The notes under the pieces were generated by a model. That model searched no databases, was not told the origin of the DNA, and was given only the letters and a program-made list of their open reading frames with translations. The translations under genes and the position numbers were made by a program. This document shows positions 43,030 to 54,209 of a DNA stretch of 64,000 nt, in pieces (positions within the stretch are counted from its first letter, which is position 1; each line of letters starts with the position of its first letter). Location of the stretch: the NCBI GenBank assembly GCA_037833965.1, contig AP031356.1, positions 5,664,501 to 5,728,500 on the forward strand, given 5' to 3'. The DNA is from Marchantia polymorpha subsp. ruderalis (Eukaryota > Streptophyta > Marchantiopsida > Marchantiales > Marchantiaceae).

Positions 43030-43993
43030 TGTAATAACCCACCAAAGGCTAAAACTGCAGTATGGTGGTAAAAAGATCGAACCCACAGGGACAGAGGCAA
43101 CACACAGAGTAAAAGTGTCACGTTTAACAGACTTTTGTAGAGTTTGAATTCTAGGCGACTGTCACTCCCAGAAATACTGCAGTGCTCGACTCGGAGGCTC
43201 GACTCGGAGGAGGATCTCGACTCGGAGGATGCTCGGAGGATGCACGGTACAGCGTGGTCACTCAACACACACACACACACCCACACACCTGAAACTGGCA
43301 AAAAGCACAACTCGGAGGTCGGTCAGGACCTCCGCTTCGGATTTCAGGAGGAAAGTGTCTCAAAAGTTCACTCAGAGGTTCTGCAGGTAGTGCCTCCCAC
43401 TCCGGCTTTTACTGCCCTTCCGCCAGGAACTAGCGTAGGGTACCCGGACTGGACTTCCCACTTCGGAACGAAGCCTCTTCATACGCCGTGGACGTCACCC
43501 TCGACTATCACACCAAACGCAGGGAGTGCAGACCCGACTGAGAACTTAACTGAGACACGATCCAGTAACACACACACAACCTGAATTACAAACCAAGGTT
43601 TACACGAAGTAATAAAACTTCACATTGGCATTCAGGGGAAACTTCCCGTAGGAGTACAATCAGGATATGTCACTCGAAGGAGTAAGGGGGAACTGTTCAA
43701 GTCTCTAACTCGCAGCCGGCTCTGAGCATCAGAAATCACCCGCAGGTGCAGATCCGCACTACTCAAGTCTCTAACCGGGTGCTAGCTCTGAACATTCAGC
43801 CGAAGGCCTTCAACTTACAGCATACGGTAACTTCGCTATGCTGCAGCTTCTCTACGTGGTGCCAGGACCAAAATGCACAAACACGCCAAGAAAGTGAGTT
43901 CCTGATCTGCACTTCCGAAACTGGAAGAGTCCCAAGGCAAAACGCCTTGATCTACTTTATACCCTCAAAGATCCTAACTAGCACTACGCTATC

Positions 43994-46549
43994 CTATCTA
44001 CTACTCGCAGCATCTGCGCAAAACCAAACTATTCTACTGCACTCGGCTGATCCGGTGCTGCGCCTCCTGCGCGCCGGACTGCTCCGCTCGCTGTCTCTAC
44101 CTTGCCAGTCTTCCGACCGGCTGCGCAACCCCAGGCGTCGGAGCGCTGTGGTGACTTCCGACTGTAAGTGCGCCATAGTGTCGCGCGCACCCGACAAGAA
44201 GGTTTCTAATTTCCTCGCCACTCGCCGCCGACTCCGACTGTCACCCTCCGTCAATGCCGCCGCCCGAAGCTCGAACTCCCTGAGTATGATCCTCTCTTGA
44301 GCTGCCACCTCCCAATGGGCGTATCCTTTTAGACAACGAGTCACCTGTGTCGCCAACTCTCCTCGTGCCCTGCAGCTGCTCTCCACCTCTGCCAGCTGCA
44401 TTTCTGCTTCCGCACGTTGTGCCCTCAAATCCGAGCACTCGGATTGCAAGTTGCGCAACAACTCCTCATCCTCCTTGCGGGCTCTTTGACTTTCTTCTAA
44501 GGCGCGCGTCTGGCGCGCAAGCTCGGCTGCTAGGACTTGGTTTTGTCTCCGCTCCTCCTGCAATTCCGACTCGATCTTTGCCCGTATTAGCTCGGCATCC
44601 GTCTGACTTTTCGTTGCCGCATCCTCCCTCTGCTGCTGCAAGGCTTGGTATAGCTTCTGTGTGACCGCCAGGTGTTGTCGGAGGGCGGTGTTCCTATCCA
44701 CATATACTCCGCACCTAGAGGCCCACTTTGCCACCTTGCTCCTCGTCCTTCGCCTGATAGTCTCCACATAAGACTGCGGTTTTAAAGCACTCGCGTATTT
44801 GGATGTCTTGCGATCCAGATATCGCAGGAGTGGAACTATCTGTTCGCACAGCACCCCTGTTGGCGTTTTCTGCACCGAATCCGCTTCCTGCTCTTCCGAG
44901 CTCGTCTCATCCTCAATCTCGAGGATTTCAGTCGCCACCGAATCCCTTGGCGACTCCCTGGAACTGTGGTGCGCAGCAGCTTCCGCTGCGACTGCTGCTC
45001 CACTGCCTGCTAAAATATCCAGGGCAGTGGGAGATCCCACTGCTTGAGCCCCTGTTCCGGCTCGATCTTCGGTTTCCGAAGGGGTCGACGCCGCAGTGAC
45101 TCTTGTCACTTTTGCACCGCCCGCTTCTGCTGCCTGTCCTTCCGGCGCAATCTGCGCAGAAGGTGTCTTCGCTGAAGGTGCGTCCGCCGAAGGCGTCTGC
45201 ACACTGGTCGTCGGCCCCATCCGTCTCGCAGTCGGCGAATCCGGCCGACTCTCTGTTGCCCGACTCGCAGTCGGCCGACCAGCAGTTGTCCGACAGGGAG
45301 TCGGATACACCCTGCGCGTCTTGACCCCACTTGGTCTGCTTGCTGGTGGCGTTTTCCCAGAAGTGCCTTCCGCCGAAGACGACCCTCTGAGGATTGTTGG
45401 CTCGTCAGCCAAACTCTCTTCTGCTCCCGGCCTGCTGTCCGGTTCAACGCGCCGTTCAGTTGGCCTTCCTTCCGCTTGTCGGCCTTCAGTCATCCGACTC
45501 GCAGTCGGCCGACTGTCAGTCCGTCCATCTCCTCCCGAAGGCCGTGGTGCCTTCTGTGCAGAGGTATCTGTCGTCTTCCCTAGAATCTGCGCGATTATCT
45601 CCTCCTGTGTGAGATTCCGCCGGGTCGGAGTTCGCCCGGTCTCCTCAGTACCAGTTGGCATTTTGCGTGCCCTCTGTTTTGGTCGACTGTGAGGCTCGGG
45701 GGTGGGCCGACCACGAGTCGGTGCAGCTGGCACTTCCGGCTGCCTGTCCTCAGGTCTCTCATCCCACTTCCGCTTTCGCGGAATGCGCTCACTTCGACGT
45801 TCTTCTGCTGCTCTTGCTGGAGCCGGAGCCGGAGGCGTACTGGCAGGTTCCTCGTCCGGATCCGTGTCTACTTCGGCCTCCCTCGAATATCTCCCTGGAT
45901 AGTTCCGGGTCAGCTGCGGAAACCGTGTTTTCTCAGCATTTGTCAAACATCCCATCGCCCGATAAAACACGATCAAGTAAGGCGAGAGATGATTGAGGGT
46001 TCCTCCTTTCTCTTCTTGCGCATGTTGGCGCGTCACCTTCCACAGGAGCCGTGCCCAATGCACTGGAGCTCCTGACAACACTAGCTCCACAAATTCTACC
46101 TGCCAACCATGCATGTAAGCGGTCTTGGTCGGCTGCAATATCTGCAGCAATGCAGTCGCGACATTTCTCCGCAATCGATCTTTGTAATCCCGTGTCCGGA
46201 AACCGTTCTTGGGATGCCTGGCAACTTTGAAGAGCTCATTGTAGGAGACTTCTTCCTCCTGGGACACCTTCACGCTATCGGCCTCGAAGAGGAGATCCCC
46301 TTCCTCGCCGGCACACCTGCCCAACACCTGCGCCCAGTTGCAAATGTCCCATCTTTCTGGATGTGGACGGAATCCGCGAGAGGGCTTGTGTCTCTCCTGC
46401 AGATACTCGCGCACCATCTCCGGACATGTCCAGTTCCACCCCCACAGGAGAAAATCGAGCTTCAGCCTCAGCAGCACATCTTGAAATGCGCGTAGACCGA
46501 TCTGCGGCACCCTGAGTGGAGACACTCGCAGGTGGGGAACCTTCGACAT
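43994..46549 (-). CDS. Intact LTR-borne protein: novel N-domain, repeat linker, coiled coil (851 aa)
   Basis: The function is unknown. The frame is open from 46837 (947 codons). I take Met 97 of that frame (46549) as the start because homology with the copies at 6483, 49855 and 63617 begins exactly there. Residues 1-220 form the conserved domain: LDFLLWGWN (31-39), NWAQVLGRCAG (71-81), GFRTRDYKDRLRR (116-128), HGWQVEFVEL (148-157), HWARL, FYRAMGCL. Residues about 230-560 are a Pro/Ser/Thr/Arg linker with NLS-like basic patches and repeated ADSRP/TASR-type units from palindromic DNA. IVPLLRYLDRK lies near 569, followed by a VETIRRRTRSKV motif, a long coiled coil, and a helical C-terminus. No membrane segment or catalytic motif is visible. 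Confidence 0.75.
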   Translation of the reverse strand: MSKVPHLRVSPLRVPQIGLRAFQDVLLRLKLDFLLWGWNWTCPEMVREYLQERHKPSRGFRPHPERWDICNWAQVLGRCAGEEGDLLFEADSVKVSQEEEVSYNELFKVARHPKNGFRTRDYKDRLRRNVATALLQILQPTKTAYMHGWQVEFVELVLSGAPVHWARLLWKVTRQHAQEEKGGTLNHLSPYLIVFYRAMGCLTNAEKTRFPQLTRNYPGRYSREAEVDTDPDEEPASTPPAPAPARAAEERRSERIPRKRKWDERPEDRQPEVPAAPTRGRPTPEPHSRPKQRARKMPTGTEETGRTPTRRNLTQEEIIAQILGKTTDTSAQKAPRPSGGDGRTDSRPTASRMTEGRQAEGRPTERRVEPDSRPGAEESLADEPTILRGSSSAEGTSGKTPPASRPSGVKTRRVYPTPCRTTAGRPTASRATESRPDSPTARRMGPTTSVQTPSADAPSAKTPSAQIAPEGQAAEAGGAKVTRVTAASTPSETEDRAGTGAQAVGSPTALDILAGSGAAVAAEAAAHHSSRESPRDSVATEILEIEDETSSEEQEADSVQKTPTGVLCEQIVPLLRYLDRKTSKYASALKPQSYVETIRRRTRSKVAKWASRCGVYVDRNTALRQHLAVTQKLYQALQQQREDAATKSQTDAELIRAKIESELQEERRQNQVLAAELARQTRALEESQRARKEDEELLRNLQSECSDLRAQRAEAEMQLAEVESSCRARGELATQVTRCLKGYAHWEVAAQERIILREFELRAAALTEGDSRSRRRVARKLETFLSGARDTMAHLQSEVTTALRRLGLRSRSEDWQGRDSERSSPARRRRSTGSAECSRIVWFCADAASSR
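45215..45510. repeat. Palindromic repeat cluster GACTCGCAGTCGGCCGACT
   Basis: At least six variants of AGTCGGCCGACT, often preceded by CCGACTCGC, lie in the linker part of the ORF. The motif differs from those of the other units but sits in the same protein region. Confidence 0.75.
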
Positions 46550-47914
46550 TGCGTTGCCTGCACACACAAACGTTCTCCCTTTCGCTCGCTCTCTCACAAT
46601 CGCCACTGCGCGTCGGCCGCTCAAGCACTGACTGCTCACACTCTCTTCGCTCACACTCAAGATCGCTACTCGCAATTCTCTCCAAGGTCTGTCAAGATCC
46701 TTGCGCAACTCGTCTCCGCACTCTCTCCTCTCACTGCAGGTCGCTCCGCTCTTGCGCGTAATCTTGGAAACTGGAAATCGCAAAATCAAGAATGAGAGAA
46801 TGAGACTGGAGCGCAGTCTTTTCTTCTCTGATTTCAAGAACGTCCAACGTTCTTACTGGTTCCAACGTACGCAGCCGGCTATACGGCCTAACAGTTCGCC
46901 CTTTGCATGCGCGAATTCACGTCTCCGCACTGCGCGCATTCGCATGCGTAAATGTTGAATTCTCCCGCCGCCGCCACCTTCCGGACTCGAGTCCGCCGCA
47001 GGGTATACGTCGGCCATGTTGTATTTTCCTAATCCGTCCCTCACCGGAGGCGTGTCGCCGCTGGTGCGTTCCTTATCCGTCGGCGCCTTGCTGGAGGCGC
47101 ACATCTAGTCGGAGCGAATTACGCCGGCGCGCAGTCGTACCGCTTATTTTGTCCTTTATGCCTCGTCCATTGCTGCCGGCGCATATCCGCCAGCGCAACT
47201 CATGCCAGCGCATCCGGCCGTCAGCGCCACGTTGGAGGCGTACATCCGACCGGCGCCTTCCTTCCATGAACAGCCGCCAAAGGCGCTTTCGACTCTGAGT
47301 TGGTTTCCTCCTATGAGCGCGTGATTCCGCCGAAGGCGCATCGCCGAGGGCGTACGGGAATCCTTTCCGGCTGTGAACCCTAGCGCGAACGGCGCATGTC
47401 CGGCTACGAGTTTTCCGACGCTCATAACTTCTCCGTCCCTGATCCATCTCCGACGCTCTTGGGCTCGTTAGAACGAGCGTCTCGAGCTCTTTCTAATGCG
47501 ACTGCAACCAACTGGATCTACCGTGTATCCCGATCGTTATGAAGGTTTTCCCTTCCCGCGCTAGCGGCGCATCGCCGAAGGCGCACTCATGGTCGGACGC
47601 CTTCAGAGGTCCGGGCCCTTCTCCTGACGTCTTTAGCAAAACCTCCTCCTGAGGTGTCTGCGCCGGAAGCGTAGCTTCCTTATACGCTGGAAGCGCGTGA
47701 GTAGAGACACCTCAGAAGAGGAGCTTTTGCCGAATGCGCCGAAGACATTGGCGTTGGTACATCCGACTACGTGATTCTTCGTGTCCTCGTGACGATCTCA
47801 TCAATCCACTCTTTTTAACGTACCCTTTTCTAACTACAAACACTGCTTCGGTACTAGTTTTCTAAAATTGTTTAAATTCTGCAAAAAAAACAAAAAGTGT
47901 GTTACCACAATTCT

Positions 47915-48553
47915 CTACGTACCATCAATGCAAAAAAAAATAATTTCAGTAGGCAAACTTGCTGATAATGACCATGCCATCTTATTTGCACAAAGATCTT
48001 GCTGGATCATGGATGACTTGATTAACAAGCAAGTTATAGCTATCAGTAGTTGAGACCAATGAAGCAGACTCTACATGTTTAATTCATCAACTAGTGAGAT
48101 AAACAACCTGACAAAAACATGAGATGCAAGCTTATGGCATTGTAGATTTGATCAACTCAATTTCTATGGATTGAGTCATTTGTCTAAAGAGGATCATGTA
48201 GTAGGAATGCCTTGGGTAGATGATATACATAAAATTTGTACAACATGTCAGGCTGGGAAATAGTTAAGACAAAGATTTCCTAGATTATCAGCCAATAGAG
48301 CTGGTGAACAACTAGAATTAATTCACACAGATCTTGTAAAATCTTTGCAATGTCCCTCACTAAGCAAGTCTTGATATTTTGTAGCATTCACTAACAATTA
48401 TTCAAGAATAACACTTGTTTACTTCATGAAGGCAAAAATGAAACCTACATCAAATTTACCTTGAAATCTTGAAAACAATGTCAAGAGACAAATAGATAAG
48501 AAGATGAAGACTTTGAGATTAGACAAAGAAGGCGAGTATATGTTCAAGGAGTT
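47915..48553 (+). pseudogene. Ty1/copia protease-integrase junction and integrase start
   Basis: The copia frame continues with LYVPSMQKKIISVGKLADN. It then has the pre-integrase zinc domain (LWHCRFDQLNFYGLSHLS, then C-x-x-C in ICTTCQAGK) and the start of the integrase core (ELIHTDLVKSL, a VAFTNNYSR stretch). There are stops after ISS and elsewhere. The integrase is cut at 48553 by the next unit, and the rest of the copia element is not found in the window. Confidence 0.8.
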
Positions 48554-51210
48554 TGTGGTAACCCACTTTTTGTTTTTGTGCGAAATTTAAAACATTTTTA
48601 GAAAACAGTACCGCAGCAGCGACTGTAAATAGTAATTGGTCACTTAAATAGAATGAAAATGGATGATCACGGCTCTCGTAGAATTCAGAAGAATCCAGGA
48701 GTTGTGCGCAATATCCAGGACAAGCGCCCTGGCCCGAACGAACGGTTCTGAGGGAAATCGCCTTCGGCGCAAGCCGGAGAATACGCCTTCGGCGCTAGAC
48801 GCCTTTGGCGCTAGGAAAATCCCTTCTGACTGTCCCGATTCGTAACGCCTTGATCTGGTTAGGGTCTTGTTGGAAAGAACTTGACGCGCTCGTTCTAACG
48901 AGCACAAGAACTCTTGGAACGGATAAGAGATCAATGAGTTACGAGTGTCCGAAGTTACTGATATGGAGCGCCTTCGGCGACGGACGAAACGCCTTCGGCC
49001 CAAGGGTCAACGCCTTCGGCGAAGTACTCCTTTGCCTTAGCGCCTTCCGTGCCAGCGCATCAAGATTAGGTCAACGCCTTTGGGGCAAGCGACTCCGTAC
49101 GGTCTGCCTTCGGCCGAACGCCTTCAGCGGTACGTCCTAGTCGGACACGTGCGCCTTCGGCGGAACGGAACTCATGCGGCGAAAGCGCCTTCGGAGGGAC
49201 AAGACAAGTTGACTTCAGTCAACGCCTTCGGCTCAAGCGCCTTCGGCGCTGCACCTAAGTCGACGGACGTCTTCAAGGATACGCCTTCGGCGCTGCAGGT
49301 CAACGCCTTCAGCGGAAGATGTATGCCTTTGGCGGTGCGGGAAGGGAAAGAATCGAGAATCGGCCAGAGGCGAAGGCCTCCGCCGCCACGCCTTTGGCGC
49401 TGCGCGAGCAAGGCTACGTCGACGGACGACTGCGGAAATCAAATTCAAGTTTTGAGCGTGTGAGCCCGCACAACGGCGGAGCGTGAAGCCGAGCGTGCGA
49501 GAGGGGGGCCGGTTACGCCTCCAAGCCGGCGCGGCAATCAAGTGGGTCGATCCCCACGCCCAAGTGTCGACGATGAAATCTTGTGTGCCGAAGGCGGGCG
49601 ACTCATTCTTGGAATTGCACTTTCGATTTCTCGCGAGAACTGAGTGCGTACACGAACGGGCGGAGAGAAATCGGAGAGAGCTGCGGCACGCGGAGAATTG
49701 CAGGACAGAGCGAAGCAGCTCAGTGCGCGGCCGAGGGAATTGCTAGGGAGTGAGAGTGAGAGTTCGCGGAGAGATCGCGTCCGCGTGCTAGACACGAGGA
49801 GCTAGTAGAAGAAAGTGCGGACTTTTGAAGTGCGCGGGGAATTTCAAGAACGCGATGTCGAAGGCGACGCAGCTGCGGATGATTCCGCTGAAGCTACCGC
49901 AGATTGGGTTGCGCGCGTTCCAGCACGAGCTGACAGGGGTGAAACTCGATTTCCTCCTGTGGGGGTGAAATTGGGTGTGTCAAGACATGGTGCGCAAGTG
50001 GCAGAAGGGCAGGGACCAACCTACGCGCAGATTTTGACCGCACGTAGAGCGATGGGACGTCAGTGACTGGGAGCAGGTGTTGGGAAGATGCGCGGGAGAG
50101 GAAGGCCATCTTCTATTTGAGAGTGAAAGCATCAAGGTCACGAAGGAGGAGGAGATTTCCTTCGCGACCCTATTCAAGAGCAGCAAGTCTAGCAAGAACG
50201 GATACAAGACCCGGGACTACAAGGATCGCTACTGCAGAAATGTAGCGGTAGCACTTATTCAACTCTTGCAGCCGCACAGGACCACCTACATAACTTCTTG
50301 GCATGTGGCATTCGTGGAGCTGGCGTTGGCCGGAGCTCCGATTCATTGGGCTCGCATTCTGTGGAAGATAACGAGGCAGCATGCGTTCGAGGAGAAGGGA
50401 GGATCAATCAATCACCTCTTCCCCTTCTTGATGAATTTCTATCGGTCAATGGGTTGTTTGACCGCGACCGAGCGGGTGCAATTTCCATTGCTGTCACGCA
50501 GCAAATCGGGGCGGTATGTGAAGGACGTCGAGGTCGACACCGACGAAGACGAGACTCTTGCCTGCACGCCACCAGCCCAACCGAGGGTCAAACGATAATC
50601 GCTCGTAGCACGAGTGCCGCGGAAGCGAAGATGGGAAGGAGGAGCAGAGAAGGGCCAGCAACGCGAGGCGGCTGCTCTCAAACGGAAGCAGTCACTACAA
50701 GAGCTCAACAGTCGGCCTAAGCAGAAGGCACGCAGACTCGTGTTGCCTGCAAGCAGCGCGGAGACTGGACGTGCTGCGGAGGGAAAGAACTCACCATCCT
50801 CGGGGGAGGATCGAAGCCCGCGGACCGTAGAGAGGTCAGCTGACCTCCCTTCGCCGAAGGCACGAACGTCTTTGGCGGAAGCAAGACGGCCTTCGGGTCA
50901 AGAGAAACAACACGCGGCACCGACAACTGTGCCGGCGGCGGACAGGTGCTTCGCGTCCGAGCAAGTACCGTTCGGTGACTCGACCTCGGGTCAGGAGCCT
51001 TCGGCGCAGCGGAAAAGTGGGAAGGAGCCTTCGGGTAAGACGCCTTCGGCTCAAGGGCCTTCGGCCCAAGAGCTTTTGGGTAGGGAGCCTTCGGCTCAAG
51101 GGCCTTCGGCCCAAGGGACTTCGGGTGAGCCGCCTTCGGCGGAAGCGCCGCCGGCAGAAGCCCAATGCGAGAAGATAGATCTCCAAGGGAGTAAAAGATA
51201 GCGCTGGACA
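48554..51210 (+). mobile_element. Terminal unit A3, 3' part missing
   Basis: It starts TGTGGTAACCCAC, with GAGTT as left flank. The leader is packed with CGCCTTCGGCG-type palindromes (about 17 variants between 48760 and 49420). The ORF starts at 49855. At about 51210 a gypsy element (copy 2) is inserted, and the unit's 3' half does not reappear in the window. Confidence 0.75.
49855..51201 (+). pseudogene. Terminal-unit ORF, N-domain and linker, with in-frame stops
   Basis: One frame runs from ATG 49855. The conserved N-domain is complete, with LDFLLWG, LGRCAGEEGHLLF, GYKTRDYKDRY, HVAFVE, HWARILW and FLMNFYRSMG. It is interrupted by a TGA where other copies have Trp (49966-49968), a second TGA near 50035, and a TAA near 50596. 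The linker (50614-51201) is rich in PSAQGPSAQ-like repeats encoded by CCTTCGG palindromes. The coiled-coil half is lost to the gypsy insertion. Confidence 0.7.
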
Positions 51211-51977
51211 ATAAGACCGGATATTGCATGTGTAAAATAAAACTAGAATTAGCCAAGGAGTTTATCATGGTTATGATAGTTATGACTAAATCTAGCTAGT
51301 TATGATTAAGTCTAGCTAGTTTAGCTATAATGTCTATACTTGGCAGAATAACTAGAGAAGTTCTAGAAGATTTGAGTGAGCATTTCTATTTTGTCTTGTA
51401 CAAAAGTCTAGATTCCAAGAGAAAAGACTTTTGAACTTCATGTTTAGTTTTGATTGGTTTGACTAAAGTAAGGAGTATTCCATTGGTTAGACTAAGTCTA
51501 ATGTTGACTTAGTGGAAAGTGGAAATTCTAGAAGTTGGAAAGGCACAAATGGCATATCGCCACCTCAATCTAGGAATTAGTAAACATCTAGAAGGTTTAG
51601 GGGGCCAATGGCATGTTGCCACGTATTGATAACTAGTCAACCGTACTATGGTTTATCTTCGTAAAAGTAAGTTAGATAGACATTACCATTTGTTACTATG
51701 GTAAATTCTCTAGTATATATAGAGAGGTAGGGAAGAGCCTCTCAAGCAAGTTTGGAGAGTTTATATGTAGAGACTTGTTTCAAATATGAAAGACTGACAA
51801 ATTTTCAGTACCTTGGAGTGTCGATGAGTGTGTGAGTTGGAGTGATACCTTGAGAGATTGTGTGAGAGGGTGTTTGGGCTATGAGTATGATGTGGAATCC
51901 TAGTCTTCTAGAACCATGATGAGCTACCAAAAAGCCATCTGAGGTAAACCTAAGTGAGAGTCAGCCCGGAGGTTGCA
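51211..51977 (+). repeat. 5' LTR of gypsy copy 2
   Basis: This is closely similar to 3438-4208. It ends GGTTGCA and is followed by TTTTTGATTCCATTGCCGGGA, which could contain a degenerate primer site (about 51980-51998). Confidence 0.85.
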
Positions 51978-52054
51978 TTTTTGATTCCATTGCCGGGAGC
52001 TCAATCTAGAAGGCTAAATGTTTAGGATTCGATTTCTAGCTCGAGAGAAAGTAT

Positions 52055-53082
52055 CAATGAGGGATCACTTGGAGTTAACATTGGGGAATGAAAGAGCAAA
52101 GAGTGTGATTGAGAGCAAAATTCCCTTTGTTTATCCAGTAGTTTCATATGATAGTCTAGAAGTGATTTTGTATGTTTTGTTCACGTAAACATGTCTTTTT
52201 GAGATAAAAGTGATCTTAGACACCGAAAAAGTATTTTTGAAGGTATTTTTCAAAGTTTTTATTGATTGTAGAGTGGAAGATATAAAACGTTTTAAATTTT
52301 GTTTCAGGTCTAGATCATGTGTTAACAAAAAGATATGAGAGTTAGAAGTTGAGGGGGTTTTCACGGGTACCAAAAGTTTGCTCTCTGGAAAGTTTGTACA
52401 CAATAAATTACTTTTTTGGTATTTCAAGTTAGGCTTTGCAACTTTTTACGCGTGTGTATTGCAAGATTACCTACGTGCGAGTCAAAATTTCACTAAGAGA
52501 TCATGTTTAAAGAGAAAGTGATGTTGATTTGAAGTTTAGGGGGTACAAAATGAGGATAAGAGAGCAAAAGTTTTGGATATCTTTATTCGCAATTTTGGAC
52601 TAGTAGAGCCGTTTTGAGTGGTTTCTACTTTATGGAAAAATGACTGAACAAGGGGTTGGAAGGTTTGGTTATCCAAAGTACCTCAAGGCTTGGATGTTAT
52701 AGTGTTTTTAGACTCCAATACAAAGGATATCAAAGTGGAGTTTGAAGAAAGAGTAGTAAGTCAATCCCCAAGAGTCAAATGTGAGACTTGTTTTTATTGT
52801 GGAGACGAGGGACATAAGGTTGTCAATTGTTCCCTACGCAACAAGGATAAAAGATTGAGGAGCAAGAGTAACTTGGGAGAGTTGAAACTTCACTTGGGAC
52901 CATCATCGCCACATGAATTCCAAAGTGCAACCTTTTGTGACAATTGCGGAGTGATTGGACTACTGGGGGACACGAATGCAGCGGAGTGAAAGCGCTTCTA
53001 GAATCACTTGTGGAAGAGTTTGACAGCAAGCTAAGTGCTGAAACGGAGAAAGTGACCTCAGCGGGTTCAAGCTCCAATTGAA
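52055..53082 (+). pseudogene. Extra ORF before gag with CCHC zinc knuckles
   Basis: From an ATG near 52055 a frame encodes a coding-like sequence (ESKIPFVYPVVSYDSLEVI, FIDCRVEDIKRFKFCFRS) with only two stops in about 470 bp. A second segment, 52690-52989, holds a good zinc knuckle (CFYCGDEGHKVVNC). After it, CDNCGVIG continues one frame away as GHEC, which suggests a second knuckle broken by an indel, then a short coiled stretch to 53082. It precedes the true gag at about 53297. Not recognised; possibly a duplicated or accessory nucleic-acid-binding ORF. Confidence 0.5.
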
Positions 53083-53296
53083 GATGGATCTCATCATTCG
53101 GACGATAGAGTAGATGATGATGAGGGTAAGACTCATTGTATGCCTAGGGGACGAGAGAGCTTTGGCTATCTTGGAGCAACCAATTCCTTTTGTGTTTCCT
53201 TTGATGAATTACCCAAGGATGGATTTTGTGTTGTTTGTATTGTATTAGGGAGCCCCATATAAATTTCCAATAGAAAAAAAAATAAAAAATTTGTTG

Positions 53297-54209
53297 GAAA
53301 TGAGGAAGCTTCCGGTGTTTTATGGTAGGGAAAATGAGGATGTAGAAGCCTTTGTTAGGGACTTGAAGAGGGCTTGTATATGAAACAATGAAATGAAGAA
53401 GGTTGAGTGGGCTATGCTTTTGCCGGATTTCTTGGAGGATTCTGCTCTCAAATGGTACCAAGATTACAAGAGTGAACATATGGAGGAGTACACTTGGGAG
53501 ACGTTGACGGAGAGCCTCATCAAAAACTTTCTTCCCAATGAAAGTTATGAAAAGCTGATGTGTGAGGTCACCTTCTTAAAACAAGGAGAGAACAAAAAGG
53601 TGAGAACCTATGTGGAGAGAACTGAGAAGTTAGAGTCTCCACGTGGTGTTGAGGAAGGGTGGAGACGAAGTGGATGTTACAATGGTGGGAATACGAGCAA
53701 TGCTCATGAAGAACTTCGTCGGAGGTTTGAGACCCGAGATTCGAAGTAAGGTGAGATATGAGAAGCCTTCTTCTAAAGCTGAAGCCATTCGAATTGCTAT
53801 TAGAATGGAGGAAAGCTTAGAAGATGATGATTCTAGCTTGGTGGCTAGAGAAGTAGCTCCACCGGTTGTAGGAAGATCCATGGGTTCAAATCTTGCTAGT
53901 TCATCCACGATGGCGAATCCTAATGTAGATTTGCAAAATGAGTTGAAATCTATTACGGAGACTCTAGCAGACCTCAAGATCAATGTAGTATAGTTGTGGG
54001 AGAAGAGGAATCAGAATGTAGGAGGAGGTTCTAGAGGGTATGGAAATTATCCTCCAAGAGGAAATCCACCTCAAGGGAACTTTGCAGTTTCTTGTTTTAC
54101 TTGTGGCGGTCCTCATTTCAGCGAAATTGTCCTAACCCTCGACAACATGATGGAGTTCGGCACAACAACAATGCACCTGCCACACAACAAACCAAGGATA
54201 ACGGAGTAG
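53297..54209 (+). pseudogene. gag: gypsy gag, copy 2
   Basis: The Retrotrans_gag region shows MRKLPVFYGRENEDVEAFV, WAMLLPDFLEDSALKWY and FLPNESYEKL, then shifts frame at about 53640 to 53643-53993. A TAG at 53991-53993 and a frameshift inside the zinc knuckle (CFTCGGPHF in one frame, then RNCPNPRQH in the other) show decay. The frame continues at 54092 into the protease. Confidence 0.75.

Larger units (their letters stand above)
43030..47909 (-). mobile_element. Giant terminal unit A2, complete and intact (4880 bp), probable solo LTR
   Basis: Read on its own strand, it starts TGTGGTAACACAC (at 47909) and ends GGGTTATTACA (at 43030). The duplication ATTCT lies at 43025-43029 and 47910-47914. 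Removing the unit and one ATTCT restores the conserved copia ILYVP motif in frame. It carries the only undamaged copy of the long ORF, a TATAAAG box with hairpin (43933-43961), and a CA microsatellite. Confidence 0.85.
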
